Assembly (NCBI GenBank): GCA_016927815.1
Contig: JAFGLY010000204.1
Location: 1-43,375 of the forward strand
Direction of reading: 5' to 3'
DNA length: 43,375 bases
From: Deltaproteobacteria bacterium
Lineage (GTDB): Bacteria > Myxococcota_A > UBA796 > JAFGLY01
In this document: positions 31,666 through 40,305 of the stretch, piece by piece
Numbering within the stretch: the first letter of the stretch is position 1
Layout of the letters: each line of letters starts with the position of its first letter
Program-made: the position numbers and the translations under genes
The notes under the pieces: generated by a model
What the model saw: the letters and a program-made list of their open reading frames with translations, nothing else
Database searches by the model: none
What the model was told of the DNA's origin: nothing

Positions 31666-32535
31666 TCAGGTCCGGAACAGGAAGCGCACGGCGTCGCGCG
31701 CCACGGCAGGCAGATCCTCCCAGTTCCGTGCACGGAATCGCCGGCCGCGGCCTGCCGAGGCGAGGCGACGGCAGGTCCGCGTGCCCTGTGCGTGCTCCGG
31801 GCCCACCTGGATCACGTGGAGGCGAGGGAAGCGGCCTGCGGGCCTCAACGGATCCCACCCCACGTTGGGCAGGCCGTCCGTGAACAGGAACGCGACCCGT
31901 TCGCGGCGCCGGGAGCGGGCCAGCTCGTCCGCCGCACGGGCCAGGCCCGCCTCGAGGTTGGTGTAGCCCTGGGCCGGGACTCCGAGCACCCGGCGGACCC
32001 CCTCGTGCGTGGGAACCGGCCGTCCGACCGGTACCCGCACGTGGGCAGCGGTGTCGAAGGACACCACGGCCACGTCCCCGAGGGCGAGTTGGAGGATGGC
32101 CGCGGCCACGGCCACGAGCGCGATCTTCTCGCCGGTCATGGAGAGGCTGGTGTCGAGGATCAGCACCACCTCGGCGTCCCGGGGCTCGGTGCGCCGCACC
32201 TGCAGCCGGTTGGCGGACCAGGGTGGATCGCGGTCCGTGGTGGCCTCGAGATCCAGCTCCCCGGACGCCGGAAACGTGTCCTCCACGCAGTGGACCGGGC
32301 GCCGGGCGTGCCCGAGCAGGCGCCGTGCGCGGGCGAGAACCGCCTCTGCCGTCCGAGCGCTCACATCCACCTCGAGGTGGGCCGACACCTGGGCCCCGAG
32401 CACCCGATTCGTCCGCTCGGACGCTTCCCAGCCCGCGGGCAGCGGCACCATGGCGGGCGCCAGGTCGGAAGCCACGAAGAAGGGTTGGCGCTGCGTGTCG
32501 AGAGTGGGGGGGCGGACCGTGGCCGTGCGCGTCAG
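31666..32535 (-). CDS. VWA-domain protein, partner of MoxR
   Basis: Predicted metal-dependent adhesion fold: MIDAS motif DTSLS preceded by VVLIL, the Thr in QGYTNLEAGL and the Asp in FTDGLPNVGW. MoxR/VWA pairs act as chaperone modules, often for metal insertion or complex assembly. A conventional start exists only at GTG 32475 (269 residues, no ribosome-binding site). The frame upstream reads TRTATVRPPTLDTQRQPFF, which looks like real coding sequence, and a CTG at 32535 overlaps the moxR stop as CTGA, like the other 4-nt overlaps here; this start (289 residues) is used. A -1 frameshift from moxR at a seven-A run is the alternative. Confidence 0.72.
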   Translation of the reverse strand: MTRTATVRPPTLDTQRQPFFVASDLAPAMVPLPAGWEASERTNRVLGAQVSAHLEVDVSARTAEAVLARARRLLGHARRPVHCVEDTFPASGELDLEATTDRDPPWSANRLQVRRTEPRDAEVVLILDTSLSMTGEKIALVAVAAAILQLALGDVAVVSFDTAAHVRVPVGRPVPTHEGVRRVLGVPAQGYTNLEAGLARAADELARSRRRERVAFLFTDGLPNVGWDPLRPAGRFPRLHVIQVGPEHAQGTRTCRRLASAGRGRRFRARNWEDLPAVARDAVRFLFRT

Positions 32536-33389
32536 GTCGAGCGTGGGCCTCGGCTGCCCCCCTGGACTTTTTTTGGGAGCGATCCCAGGATCTCGTCGAT
32601 GCCGTGATCGCGATCGTCCAGGAGGTCCAGGCGTGTGGGGAGCGCGAGCGCCGCGGCCCGATCCAGGTCGCCGCCCAGGGCCGTGGCCAGGTCCGCGAGC
32701 GCGACCGCTGCCCGGACCGAGGCCCCCCGGCGGACGTGGGGATCGCTCCGCGTGGCCCGCACCATGGCCACCGCTGCGGCCACCAGCTCGGGCGGAGGAC
32801 CGAGGCGCGCGCGTGAGGCCACGATGGCGCGCTCCTCGGCCTCGTCCTGGTAGTCGAGGCGGACACGCTCGAACCGGTCGAGGAGGGCCTCGGAGAGGTG
32901 GCCCGTGGCCACGAACTCGGCGGGGTTCTGGGTGGCCACCACCGCGAACCCCGGGGCAGCGCGGATCGTACCCAGGTGGGGAACCTCGATCCGACCCTCG
33001 TCCATGGCGGGCAGGAGCACGTTCTGCACGCCCTCCGGCATGCGGTTGAGCTCGTTGACGAACAGGACGCCTCCCGCCTCGAGCGCCCGGGCGAGCGGGC
33101 CCTCCTGGAAGGCTTCCGGGACGTACCCGCGGGCCATCACGGTGGGCGGATCGAATGCACCCACCAGGCGCGCCTCGGAGTAGCGGCCATCCCCGTCCAC
33201 CCGGAGGAAGGGTCGCCCGAGGCTGCCGGCCACGGCCTGCACCAGGGCCGTCTTGCCGACCCCCACCGGGCCCTCCACGAGCACGTGGCGCGCTGCGGCC
33301 AGGCAGGCGATCAGGTCCTCGATCTCCCGGGCCCGGCCCACGATGCCACAGGTCTCCTGGATGGCTCGGACATCCGGCAGGGAGGGCAT
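32532..33389 (-). CDS. MoxR-family AAA+ ATPase
   Basis: A 285-residue AAA+ protein with Walker A VEGPVGVGKTALVQAVAG, Walker B GGVLFVNELNRMPEGVQNVL, sensor 1 VVATQNPAEF, and the arginine-finger region LSEALLDRFERVRLDY. MoxR proteins work with VWA partners as assembly chaperones, and the VWA gene follows directly. ATG 33389 has GGAGG 5 nt upstream. The gene ends EILGSLPKKVQGG and stops at 32532; codons AAA AAA in this end form part of a seven-A run. Divergent from cysC. Confidence 0.9.
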   Translation of the reverse strand: MPSLPDVRAIQETCGIVGRAREIEDLIACLAAARHVLVEGPVGVGKTALVQAVAGSLGRPFLRVDGDGRYSEARLVGAFDPPTVMARGYVPEAFQEGPLARALEAGGVLFVNELNRMPEGVQNVLLPAMDEGRIEVPHLGTIRAAPGFAVVATQNPAEFVATGHLSEALLDRFERVRLDYQDEAEERAIVASRARLGPPPELVAAAVAMVRATRSDPHVRRGASVRAAVALADLATALGGDLDRAAALALPTRLDLLDDRDHGIDEILGSLPKKVQGGSRGPRST

Positions 33390-33452
33390 GGCGCCTCCAG
33401 GGAGGGGTGACGAGGACGCCCTATCCCACCACCCGGGATCCTCCCCGCGCGA

Positions 33453-33481
33453 TTGCCGCTCCCAAAGCCCTGCGATAGGGT
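33453..33481 (+). promoter_or_regulatory. Promoter of cysC
   Basis: TTGCCG (33453-33458), 17-nt spacer, TAGGGT (33476-33481) inside GCGATAGGGT. A similar GGGATAGGGC lies on the opposite strand at 33425-33416, a possible -10 for moxR. Leader to ATG 33516 about 28 nt. Confidence 0.55.
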
Positions 33482-33515
33482 CCGCCCCCTTTCGAGATCC
33501 CACCAGGAGCGGGCC

Positions 33516-34121
33516 ATGGAACGGCAGAAGGCGACCAACATCACGTGGCACGGAGCGAACGTCACCCAGGAGGAGCGGGAGGGCGCCGTCGGCCAGAAGG
33601 GCTGCGTGCTCTGGTACACGGGCCTGTCGGCCTCCGGGAAGAGCACCGTGGCCCGCCGCGTGGAGCAACTCCTGCTCGAGCGCGGTGTCTTCACGTACGT
33701 CCTCGACGGTGACAACGTCCGCCACGGACTCAACAAGGACCTCGGCTTCTCGCCGAAGGACCGCGAGGAGAACATCCGCCGCATCGGCGAGGTGGCCGCG
33801 CTCTTCGCCGACGCCGGCGTGGTCGCCATGACGGCCTTCATCAGCCCCTACCGGGCCGATCGCGACCTGGCACGCTCCAAGGTCCGGCCCGACCGGTTCT
33901 TCGAGATCTTCATGGACATCCCGGTGGAGGTCTGCGAGACCCGCGATCCCAAGGGGCTCTACCAGAAGGCCCGCGAGGGGAAGATCCCCGAGTTCACGGG
34001 CATCAGCGCACCCTACGAGGCGCCGCTCGCCCCCGAGCTACGGCTCACGGCCTCCCTCGACGTCGAGGCCTCGGCCCGGGCCGTTCTCGTCTTCCTCGAG
34101 GAGAAGGGCGTCCTCCAGTAG
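33516..34121 (+). CDS. cysC: Adenylylsulfate kinase (APS kinase)
   Basis: Phosphorylates adenosine 5'-phosphosulfate to PAPS for sulfate assimilation or sulfation. The 201-residue protein has the N-terminal [12 protein letters not shown]-loop GLSASGKST (36-44), [31 protein letters not shown] and [14 protein letters not shown], with the [12 protein letters not shown] loop near the end. ATG 33516 gives the family start and has CAGGAG upstream. No other sulfur assimilation gene is nearby, so it stands alone between moxR and the methionine sulfoxide reductase. Confidence 0.95.
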   Translation: MERQKATNITWHGANVTQEEREGAVGQKGCVLWYTGLSASGKSTVARRVEQLLLERGVFTYVLDGDNVRHGLNKDLGFSPKDREENIRRIGEVAALFADAGVVAMTAFISPYRADRDLARSKVRPDRFFEIFMDIPVEVCETRDPKGLYQKAREGKIPEFTGISAPYEAPLAPELRLTASLDVEASARAVLVFLEEKGVLQ

Positions 34122-34132
34122 GCGCCAGGGCG

Positions 34133-35209
34133 TCAGCGGGCGGGTGTCGCGTACCGATCCCCCAGCACGCCCGGCCAGGGATTGCGCACGGCACAGGGCC
34201 GCCCCATGCGGACGATGTAGTCCTGGTGCCAGGCCTCGGCCGGCCAGAAGGTCCGGGCCGGTTCGATCACCGTGACGATGGGCGAGCCGAAGGCCTGCCG
34301 GTCCTCGAGTTCCGCCAACCAGGCCCGTGCCTCGCGGGCCTGGGCCTCGTCCGCCGTGAAGACGCCGCTGCGGTACTGGTCGCCCACGTCCGGACCCTGC
34401 CGATCGAGCTGGGTGGGGTCGTGCATGGCGAAGAAGCCCTCCAGCAGCTCGCGGTACGAGATGCGCGCCGGATCGAAGGTCACCTGCACGGCTTCGGCGT
34501 GCCCGGTGGTGTGGGAGCAGACCTGTTCGTAGGTGGGTGCCTCGGTGTGGCCCTGCATGTAGCCGCTCACCACGTCGAGGACGCCGGGCGCGAGCTGGAA
34601 GGTGTGCTCGACGCCCCAGAAACAGCCGCCGGCGAACCAGGCGGTCTCGGTCCGCATGGGCAGGGACTCGGGCGGCAGCGGCTCGCCCGCGGGCCGGAAC
34701 CCCAGCGCCGCGCTGTTGATGCAGTAGCGAAGGCCGGTCGGTCGGGGCCCGTCGTCGAACACGTGACCCAGGTGGGCACCGCATCGGGAACACCGGACCT
34801 CGGTACGGACCATGCCGTGGCCCTCGTCACGATGCTCCCGGACATGGGCTGGATCGAAGGGTCGGGAGAACGAGGGCCAGCCCGAGCCCGAGTGGAACTT
34901 CGCATCGCTTCGAAAGAGCGGCAGGCCGCACACCGCACAGGTGTAGGTCCCCTCCCGTTGCTCGTCGGTGAGCCTGCCCGTGAAGGGCGGCTCGGTGCCC
35001 GCACGCTGGGTGACGCGGTGGGCCTCGGGATCGAGTCCGGCGGCCAGCTCGGCCACCCGGTCGTCCGGCAGTGGGGTCACGTCGTAGGCGGACTTGGAGT
35101 AGACGGGTCGCATGGAGGGGGTCTCTCCGGGTCGGGGGGTCCCACCGGCCACGGGTGGGCTGCAAGCCGCGCTGAGGACGGCGAGGAGGAGGATCGGGAG
35201 GGGACGCAC
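34133..35209 (-). CDS. msrBA: Bifunctional methionine sulfoxide reductase, MsrB-MsrA, predicted lipoprotein
   Basis: Repairs both R- and S-methionine sulfoxide. Residues 1-16 are a lipoprotein-like signal (LLLAVLSAACSP, Cys16; the lipobox is imperfect). The MsrB domain (about 45-175) has zinc cysteines 91, 94, 140 and 143 and catalytic Cys163 in LRYCINSAALGF. The MsrA domain (about 188-345) has catalytic Cys196 in AWFAGGCFWGVEHTF. The order is B then A, the reverse of the more common A-B fusion, and export implies defence of envelope proteins. GTG 35209 starts the signal peptide. It ends 11 nt from the convergent cysC stop. Confidence 0.9.
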   Translation of the reverse strand: MRPLPILLLAVLSAACSPPVAGGTPRPGETPSMRPVYSKSAYDVTPLPDDRVAELAAGLDPEAHRVTQRAGTEPPFTGRLTDEQREGTYTCAVCGLPLFRSDAKFHSGSGWPSFSRPFDPAHVREHRDEGHGMVRTEVRCSRCGAHLGHVFDDGPRPTGLRYCINSAALGFRPAGEPLPPESLPMRTETAWFAGGCFWGVEHTFQLAPGVLDVVSGYMQGHTEAPTYEQVCSHTTGHAEAVQVTFDPARISYRELLEGFFAMHDPTQLDRQGPDVGDQYRSGVFTADEAQAREARAWLAELEDRQAFGSPIVTVIEPARTFWPAEAWHQDYIVRMGRPCAVRNPWPGVLGDRYATPAR

Positions 35210-35266
35210 GGGCGCTCCGACACGGGGAGGATCCGGCGGGCGGCCGTAACGTGACGCAACCAGGCC

Positions 35267-35295
35267 TTGGCGTGGGTTCGGGTCGGTGCTACCGT
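35267..35295 (+). promoter_or_regulatory. Promoter of the 35316 lipoprotein gene
   Basis: TTGGCG (35267-35272), 17-nt spacer, TACCGT (35290-35295) preceded by TGC as an extended -10. Leader about 14-20 nt to GTG 35316, which has a GAGAGG ribosome-binding site. Confidence 0.5.
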
Positions 35296-35315
35296 CCACG
35301 ACGAGAGGTGCTCCC

Positions 35316-35984
35316 GTGGCCATCTTGTTCGCCCCGTGGTTCCTGGTCCTCCCGCTCCTCACGTTCGCCTGCTCGGAGCCGTCCGAGGACGACACCGCCT
35401 TGGAGGACGACACGGGATCGCCTGTGGACACCCAGGACGACGGGTGCACGGACGTGGAGGGCGCAACGCCCTTCGCATTCTCGCCCGACGCGATCACCGG
35501 GATGGACGACCTGGGCAGCCTGGGTGCGGCCCTCACGATCGCAGTCGACAGCGTGGGCAGGGCTGGCCTGGTCCTCGCCTTCCGGTTCGACCTCCCCTTC
35601 TACTCCGGCGGGTTCACTCCGGGCTGCGACGTCGAGGCCACCGCCCAAGACTACGCCTGGGGCGCGATCGACCCCAGGCTCGCCCAGGCCGCCAGCCGCT
35701 GGCCGTGGCTGGCCCCCGCGTTCACGGACACCGAGGGGATCCGCGCGCTCGAGAGCGAGATGGCCGGGTTCCTGATCGTGCTCGGGAACCACGGAGATCA
35801 ACAGGTGTTCGTGGCCGCAACAGGGCGACTCACGCTCACCCGGCTGGATGGGAAGGAAGCGGTGGTGGAGGGCGACCTGGCGTTCGCCGAGGTGACGCCG
35901 GCGGGTTCGGAGGCCGAGGAGGTGCCGGGCGGGGACCGGGTGCGTCTGGACGATCTCCTGCTCACCTACCCCTACATCCCCTAG
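35316..35984 (+). CDS. Putative lipoprotein of unknown function
   Basis: A 222-residue protein with a lipoprotein signal (LVLPLLTFACSEP, Cys19) followed by an Asp/Glu/Thr-rich linker (EDDTALEDDTGSPVDTQDDG) and a compact domain of mixed strands and helices (about 45-222) that I do not recognise. The same linker style occurs in the 37704 lipoprotein. GTG 35316 has GAGAGG 7 nt upstream and gives a better signal peptide than the in-frame ATG 35286, which would lie inside the -10 region. Alone between msrBA and imuB. Confidence 0.65.
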   Translation: MAILFAPWFLVLPLLTFACSEPSEDDTALEDDTGSPVDTQDDGCTDVEGATPFAFSPDAITGMDDLGSLGAALTIAVDSVGRAGLVLAFRFDLPFYSGGFTPGCDVEATAQDYAWGAIDPRLAQAASRWPWLAPAFTDTEGIRALESEMAGFLIVLGNHGDQQVFVAATGRLTLTRLDGKEAVVEGDLAFAEVTPAGSEAEEVPGGDRVRLDDLLLTYPYIP

Positions 35985-36010
35985 CCCCGGGCCCCCGGCG
36001 CGAGAGGGAC

Positions 36011-36039
36011 TGGCGCACGTCTCGAAGTGAACCTATGTT
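36011..36039 (+). promoter_or_regulatory. Putative leaderless promoter of imuB
   Basis: TGGCGC (36011-36016), 17-nt spacer, TATGTT (36034-36039). The -10 ends 6 nt before GTG 36046, and no Shine-Dalgarno is visible. The -10 lies entirely inside a LexA-like palindrome. Confidence 0.45.
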
Positions 36040-36042
36040 CAC
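36027..36042. promoter_or_regulatory. LexA-like operator
   Basis: GTGAACCTATGTTCAC is a perfect 6-4-6 palindrome containing GAAC-N4-GTTC, the core of several LexA boxes; the right half also fits the Myxococcus motif as I recall it. It covers the -10 of imuB, an SOS gene in many bacteria, so repression by LexA is likely. Confidence 0.6.
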
Positions 36043-36045
36043 CTC

Positions 36046-37596
36046 GTGACTGCCGACCGCTGCCTCGTCGCCCACCTCCCGGGCTTCCGGCTCGAGCGCT
36101 GCGGCTACGCGTCCCAGGAGCCCGTGGCGCTCGTCGGGGAGCGAAAAAGCGCGCTCCGCGTGCTCGCGGCCACCCCGGCAGCGGTCCGCTGCGGCATCGC
36201 CCCGGGCATGACGCTCGCCCAGGCGCGGGCGCTCCTCCCCACCCTGGCCCACGAGCTGCACGACCCGGTGGCCGAGAGGCTGGATCTCGCGGAGCTCTCC
36301 CAGCGCCTCCACCGGATCTCGCCCGCTGTCGAGCCGCTTCCGCCCGACGCCCTGGCTGCGGGGCTCCGTCCCGGCCTCGAGGCCGTGGAGCGCGAGATCA
36401 TCCGCCGGGTTCAGGACGATCTCGCACGCCTGGGCCACCGGGCGCACGTGGTGGTGGCCGACGATCTTTTCGGCGCCCGTGTGCTGGCCGCCTGGGGCCG
36501 GTGCGATCGGGCCGTGCCGCCCGGGGGCCTTGGGGCTGCACTCGCACCCCTCCCGGTGGCGGCCCTCGAGCCGTCCCCGCGGGTGGCCACCCTCCTCGGC
36601 GGTCTCGGGATCCGCACGATCGGCGCCTTCGCTGCCCTCCCGCCTGCGTCGGTGGCCGGCCGCCTGGGCCCCGAAGGCACCCGCATGCACCGTCTCGCCC
36701 GGGGCGACACCCGCCGCCTGCCGCCCGCGTCCGCCGGGGATCCGGGGACCCTCACCGTGGCCCACGAACTCCCGTTTCCGGTGGATGCCCTGGAACCCCT
36801 CTACTTCGTGATCCACGGCCTGTGTCGGGATCTCTGTGCGTTGCTGGAGTCCCGGGGGCAGGGCGTTCTCCACCTCGGGCTCACGCTCGCGCTCGAGGAC
36901 GCCGAGCCCCACCGGTTCGAGATCCGCACCGGCCGGCCCATGTGCGATCCCGACCGGATGGCCCGCCTGATCCGGCGGCGGCTGGAGGGCGCGCGGCTTC
37001 CGTCCTCGGTGGTGACCGTGTCGCTCGATGCCGTGGAGAGCGCACCCTGGAGCGGGATCCAGGCTGGACTCCTCGACCGCTCGGGCGCGGCCGAGCCTCT
37101 TCCCGCCCTCGTGGCCCGCCTCGTCGAGGGGCTCGGACCCACGGCGGTCCTGCGGGCCGTGGCCCGCGACACGTGGCGACCGGAAGCGGCGTGGGCCGCC
37201 GTGCCGTTGGCCGCAGGAGACCCCTTTCCCGTGCTGGAGTCCGATTCGCGCGTCGACCCCTCGCCCCACAAGGAGGGCACGCCCGAGGAGGACCCCGTCT
37301 GGCCCCACGAGGCCTGGCGCCTCGACCTCGACGCCCCACGCCCCGCGCTGCTCCTCGCGGAACCTCGCCCCGTGGAGGCGGAGCCCTCGAGTGGCCCCCC
37401 CCGGCGGGTCCGCATCGAGGGCCGATGGTGCGAGGTGGCGGCCGTGATCGCCCAGGAGCGGCTCTCGGGCGAGTGGTGGGCCGATCCCATCGATCGAGAC
37501 TGCTGGATCCTCGACCTGGCCGACGGCCGTCGGGTGTGGATCGGCCGGGCCTGGGGTCATGCCCTGCTGTACGGTGCCTTCGACCAGGGGCCGTAG
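36046..37596 (+). CDS. imuB: ImuB-like catalytically degenerate Y-family polymerase homologue
   Basis: ImuB helps the ImuA-ImuB-DnaE2 mutasome in damage-induced mutagenesis. The 516-residue protein has the Y-family architecture: CLVAHLPGFRLE where active polymerases carry their first catalytic Asp, RCGIAPGMTLAQARALLPTL, an HhH-like region GLGIRTIGAFAALPPASVAG, and a little-finger-like half ending with an ImuB-type tail (RRVRIEGRWCEV, ERLSGEWWADP, RDCWILDLADGRRVWIG). The catalytic carboxylates I expect are absent, as in ImuB. Neither imuA nor dnaE2 is adjacent. GTG 36046 lies just after the LexA-like palindrome. Confidence 0.82.
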   Translation: MTADRCLVAHLPGFRLERCGYASQEPVALVGERKSALRVLAATPAAVRCGIAPGMTLAQARALLPTLAHELHDPVAERLDLAELSQRLHRISPAVEPLPPDALAAGLRPGLEAVEREIIRRVQDDLARLGHRAHVVVADDLFGARVLAAWGRCDRAVPPGGLGAALAPLPVAALEPSPRVATLLGGLGIRTIGAFAALPPASVAGRLGPEGTRMHRLARGDTRRLPPASAGDPGTLTVAHELPFPVDALEPLYFVIHGLCRDLCALLESRGQGVLHLGLTLALEDAEPHRFEIRTGRPMCDPDRMARLIRRRLEGARLPSSVVTVSLDAVESAPWSGIQAGLLDRSGAAEPLPALVARLVEGLGPTAVLRAVARDTWRPEAAWAAVPLAAGDPFPVLESDSRVDPSPHKEGTPEEDPVWPHEAWRLDLDAPRPALLLAEPRPVEAEPSSGPPRRVRIEGRWCEVAAVIAQERLSGEWWADPIDRDCWILDLADGRRVWIGRAWGHALLYGAFDQGP

Positions 37597-37703
37597 ACGA
37601 CGGCCGGGTTCGGGGGCTCCCGTCCCCGGCGCCTGATCCGGGTCGGTGTCCGCGCGGCGGATCTCGGCCCCTCCCTGCGATAGGGGCTCGACGGAGGTGC
37701 CCC

Positions 37704-40142
37704 ATGATCCGGTCGCCCGCCCTCGCGTGGTTCGTCTTCCTCCCCCTTCTGGCCTGCGACAGCACCGAGGAGCCCGACGACACGAGCGGACCGGAGGACA
37801 CCTCGGAGACGGCCGCCGGCGAGCCCCAGCCCGGCGAGGCGTTCGACCGCTGGTGCCTGGGCCGGGACTGGCAGGACACGCTCGTCCCGGGCGTGGTGGG
37901 CGCGGTCTCGGGTGCCTTCCCGTCCAGCCTGTCCGAGGAGTACCGCCTCGAGGGCGTGGTGGAGACCGACAAGGTGGTGCCCCCGCACCCCTTCCACGTC
38001 ACCCGCATCCAGATGGCGTTCGCAGCGGGTCCCGGACGGGCCCGCATCCGGATCATGGGTGCCTGGGGCCGCTCCTACCCGGGAGAGTGGCCCGACCTGG
38101 ACGCCGGGGAGTGGAACCTGATCGAGCCGATCGAGATCGACATCCCCGAGGACGCCGGAGCCGCCGTCTGGCAGGAGGTGGACGTCTCCTCGCTCGGGCT
38201 GTTCCTGGAGCCCACCCAGCACTACATGATCGTCCACGAGTACCCCTCCGACGGCGACCCGGGGGTCTACTTCGTCAGCGCACCGTCGGACGAGTCCGAC
38301 CGCGGCCTCCTGCTCATCCCGGGCGAGGACATGCCCTGGGGTATCGGCGGAAACTTCAAGATGCAGCTTACAGGCGAGTTCTTCTGCCAGTGGGACGACG
38401 ACGAGCGCTGGTTCGAGGACGTCACCGCCACGCAGCCCTTCGCCGAGGACTCCTCGGGGATGGTGGGCGTGGTGGATCTCGACGGCGACGGACACCAGGA
38501 CGTCTGGAACTACGATGCGGGCCCCACGATCTACCTCGGCGACGGACAGGGCCACTTCGAGGTGCCCGCCGTCGATCCGCTGGCCGAGGCCCGGACCGCA
38601 TCGTTCCTGATCTTTGGGGACATCGACAACGACGGAGACCCCGATGCCTTCGCCGCCGTGTACACCGGTGCCGACTCGGATGGGGACCGGTCGACCCTCG
38701 CCGAGGGCGACTGCAACGACGCCGACGACTCCATCGAGCCAGGCGAGGACGAGGTCGTGGACTATCGGGACAACGACTGTGACGGGATCGCCGACGACGG
38801 CACCGACACCAGCGACCACGACCTGGACGGGTCGTCCATCGCGGACGGCGATTGCGACGACACGCTCACGAGCGTCCATCCCAAGGCGCCCGAGCTCCAC
38901 GACGGCATCGACAACGACTGCGACGGCGAGACCGACGAGGACTGGACCTCGTTCGTCCTGACGAACGACGGTACGGGCCTGCTCCACCGCGTCGAGGCGT
39001 CCGGGATCCAGGCGGTGGAGCCCAGCACGGCGGGCGGCTTCGGCGACGGCGACCTGGACGGTCGGCTCGACCTCTACTTCGGCAACTGGCTCGAGCAGTA
39101 CCCCAACGACCCCGCGGTCCAGGACCGCTACTACGAGGGACTCGGCGACGGGACCTTCCGGTACGCCTCGGAGGAGGCGGGTCTCCTCCTGCCCGAGGCC
39201 TTCTCCGTGTACGGCGTCAACTGGAACGACTACAACGACGACGGCTGCCCCGACATCTTCGTGGGCAACTACCACCTGTACGACAACCAGCTCTGGGAGA
39301 ACCAGTGCGACGGCACCTTCGTGGACGTGGCCCTGGAGGTCGGGGTGGCCCACGACGACGAGCCCAGCCCCTATGCGAACCTCCCGGGCGGCCACACCTA
39401 CGGAGGGGAGTGGGGGGATTTCGACAACGACGGCGACTGGGACTCCTTCATCTGCAACCTGTCCCACCCGCGCACGCAGCCGTGGGCGGATCCCAGCATG
39501 TTCGTCGTGAACCAGGGCCCGCCCGACTACACGTTCACCAACGAGCGCGAGGCCCGGGGGTTCATCTACGACGAGGGCGACGTCAACGCCCAGTGGGGCG
39601 ACTTCGACAACGACATGGACATCGACCTCGCCGTCGCGTCGCTCTACTCGGGCCATCGTGCCCGGATCTACCGGAACGACGGTGGGAGGTTCACGGACGT
39701 CACCTACGAGATGGGGGTCGACGTGGAGGACGCCATCGCCGTGGTCTGGGTCGACGTGGACGAGGACGGCGACGAGGACCTCTTCGTCGGTGACCGCTTC
39801 CTCTCCCCCTACCTCCACCTCTTCGTCAACCGCGTGGGCCAGGACGCCCACTGGGTGGACCTCGTGGTCGAGGGCACGGACACCAACCGGGATGGGGCCG
39901 GTGCGAAGGTCGTCCTCGAGGCGGGCGGAGTCACCCAGATGCGCATCGCGCAGGACGGGAACGGGCACTGGAACACCCAGAAGCCCCGCACGCTCCACTT
40001 CGGGCTCGGCTCGCACACCACGGTCGACGCGGTCTCGGTCCGCTGGGTGGCGGGCGGCACCGAGACCTTCACCGGCGTCGGCGTGGACGGCCGGTTCCGC
40101 CTCGTGGAAGGGACCGGCGTCGCGGTGCCCGAGTCGCGCTGA
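37704..40142 (+). CDS. Large lipoprotein with FG-GAP/VCBS repeats, MopE-like metal motif and ASPIC/UnbV domain
   Basis: An 812-residue secreted protein: lipoprotein signal (FLPLLACDS, Cys18) and an Asp/Thr/Glu-rich linker, an unassigned domain to about 235, then repeated calcium-loop motifs of FG-GAP type (VVDLDGDGHQDVWNY, DIDNDGDPDAFAA, GDFDNDGDWDSFICN, GDFDNDMDIDLAVAS). Between them are two MopE-like units (GDCNDADDSIEPGEDE and GDCDDTLTSVHPKAPELHDG, then DNDCDGETDED). The C-terminus is ASPIC/UnbV-like (GAGAKVVLEAGGVTQMR, LHFGLGSHTTVDAVSVRW). Probably a calcium-stabilised propeller on the cell surface; ligand unknown. GGAGG precedes ATG 37704; TAGGGG at 37681 is a weak -10. Confidence 0.82.
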   Translation: MIRSPALAWFVFLPLLACDSTEEPDDTSGPEDTSETAAGEPQPGEAFDRWCLGRDWQDTLVPGVVGAVSGAFPSSLSEEYRLEGVVETDKVVPPHPFHVTRIQMAFAAGPGRARIRIMGAWGRSYPGEWPDLDAGEWNLIEPIEIDIPEDAGAAVWQEVDVSSLGLFLEPTQHYMIVHEYPSDGDPGVYFVSAPSDESDRGLLLIPGEDMPWGIGGNFKMQLTGEFFCQWDDDERWFEDVTATQPFAEDSSGMVGVVDLDGDGHQDVWNYDAGPTIYLGDGQGHFEVPAVDPLAEARTASFLIFGDIDNDGDPDAFAAVYTGADSDGDRSTLAEGDCNDADDSIEPGEDEVVDYRDNDCDGIADDGTDTSDHDLDGSSIADGDCDDTLTSVHPKAPELHDGIDNDCDGETDEDWTSFVLTNDGTGLLHRVEASGIQAVEPSTAGGFGDGDLDGRLDLYFGNWLEQYPNDPAVQDRYYEGLGDGTFRYASEEAGLLLPEAFSVYGVNWNDYNDDGCPDIFVGNYHLYDNQLWENQCDGTFVDVALEVGVAHDDEPSPYANLPGGHTYGGEWGDFDNDGDWDSFICNLSHPRTQPWADPSMFVVNQGPPDYTFTNEREARGFIYDEGDVNAQWGDFDNDMDIDLAVASLYSGHRARIYRNDGGRFTDVTYEMGVDVEDAIAVVWVDVDEDGDEDLFVGDRFLSPYLHLFVNRVGQDAHWVDLVVEGTDTNRDGAGAKVVLEAGGVTQMRIAQDGNGHWNTQKPRTLHFGLGSHTTVDAVSVRWVAGGTETFTGVGVDGRFRLVEGTGVAVPESR

Positions 40143-40270
40143 AACGGTAGGGGGGGGGTCGCGCATCGGAGTTCATGTCGGCTCCCGGTGCCGAGATCGT
40201 CGAGCGGAACGAGGGCATCGACACGGACGCCATCGAGGCGGTGCTTCCCATCCCCTACCCCCGGGGTCGG

Positions 40271-40299
40271 GTGCCGGGGGAGGGAGGTCCGGATAGCCT
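40271..40299 (+). promoter_or_regulatory. Putative leaderless promoter of the 40306 gene
   Basis: GTGCCG (40271-40276), 17-nt spacer, TAGCCT (40294-40299); the -10 ends 6 nt before ATG 40306. Confidence 0.45.
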
Positions 40300-40305
40300 C
40301 CGAGC

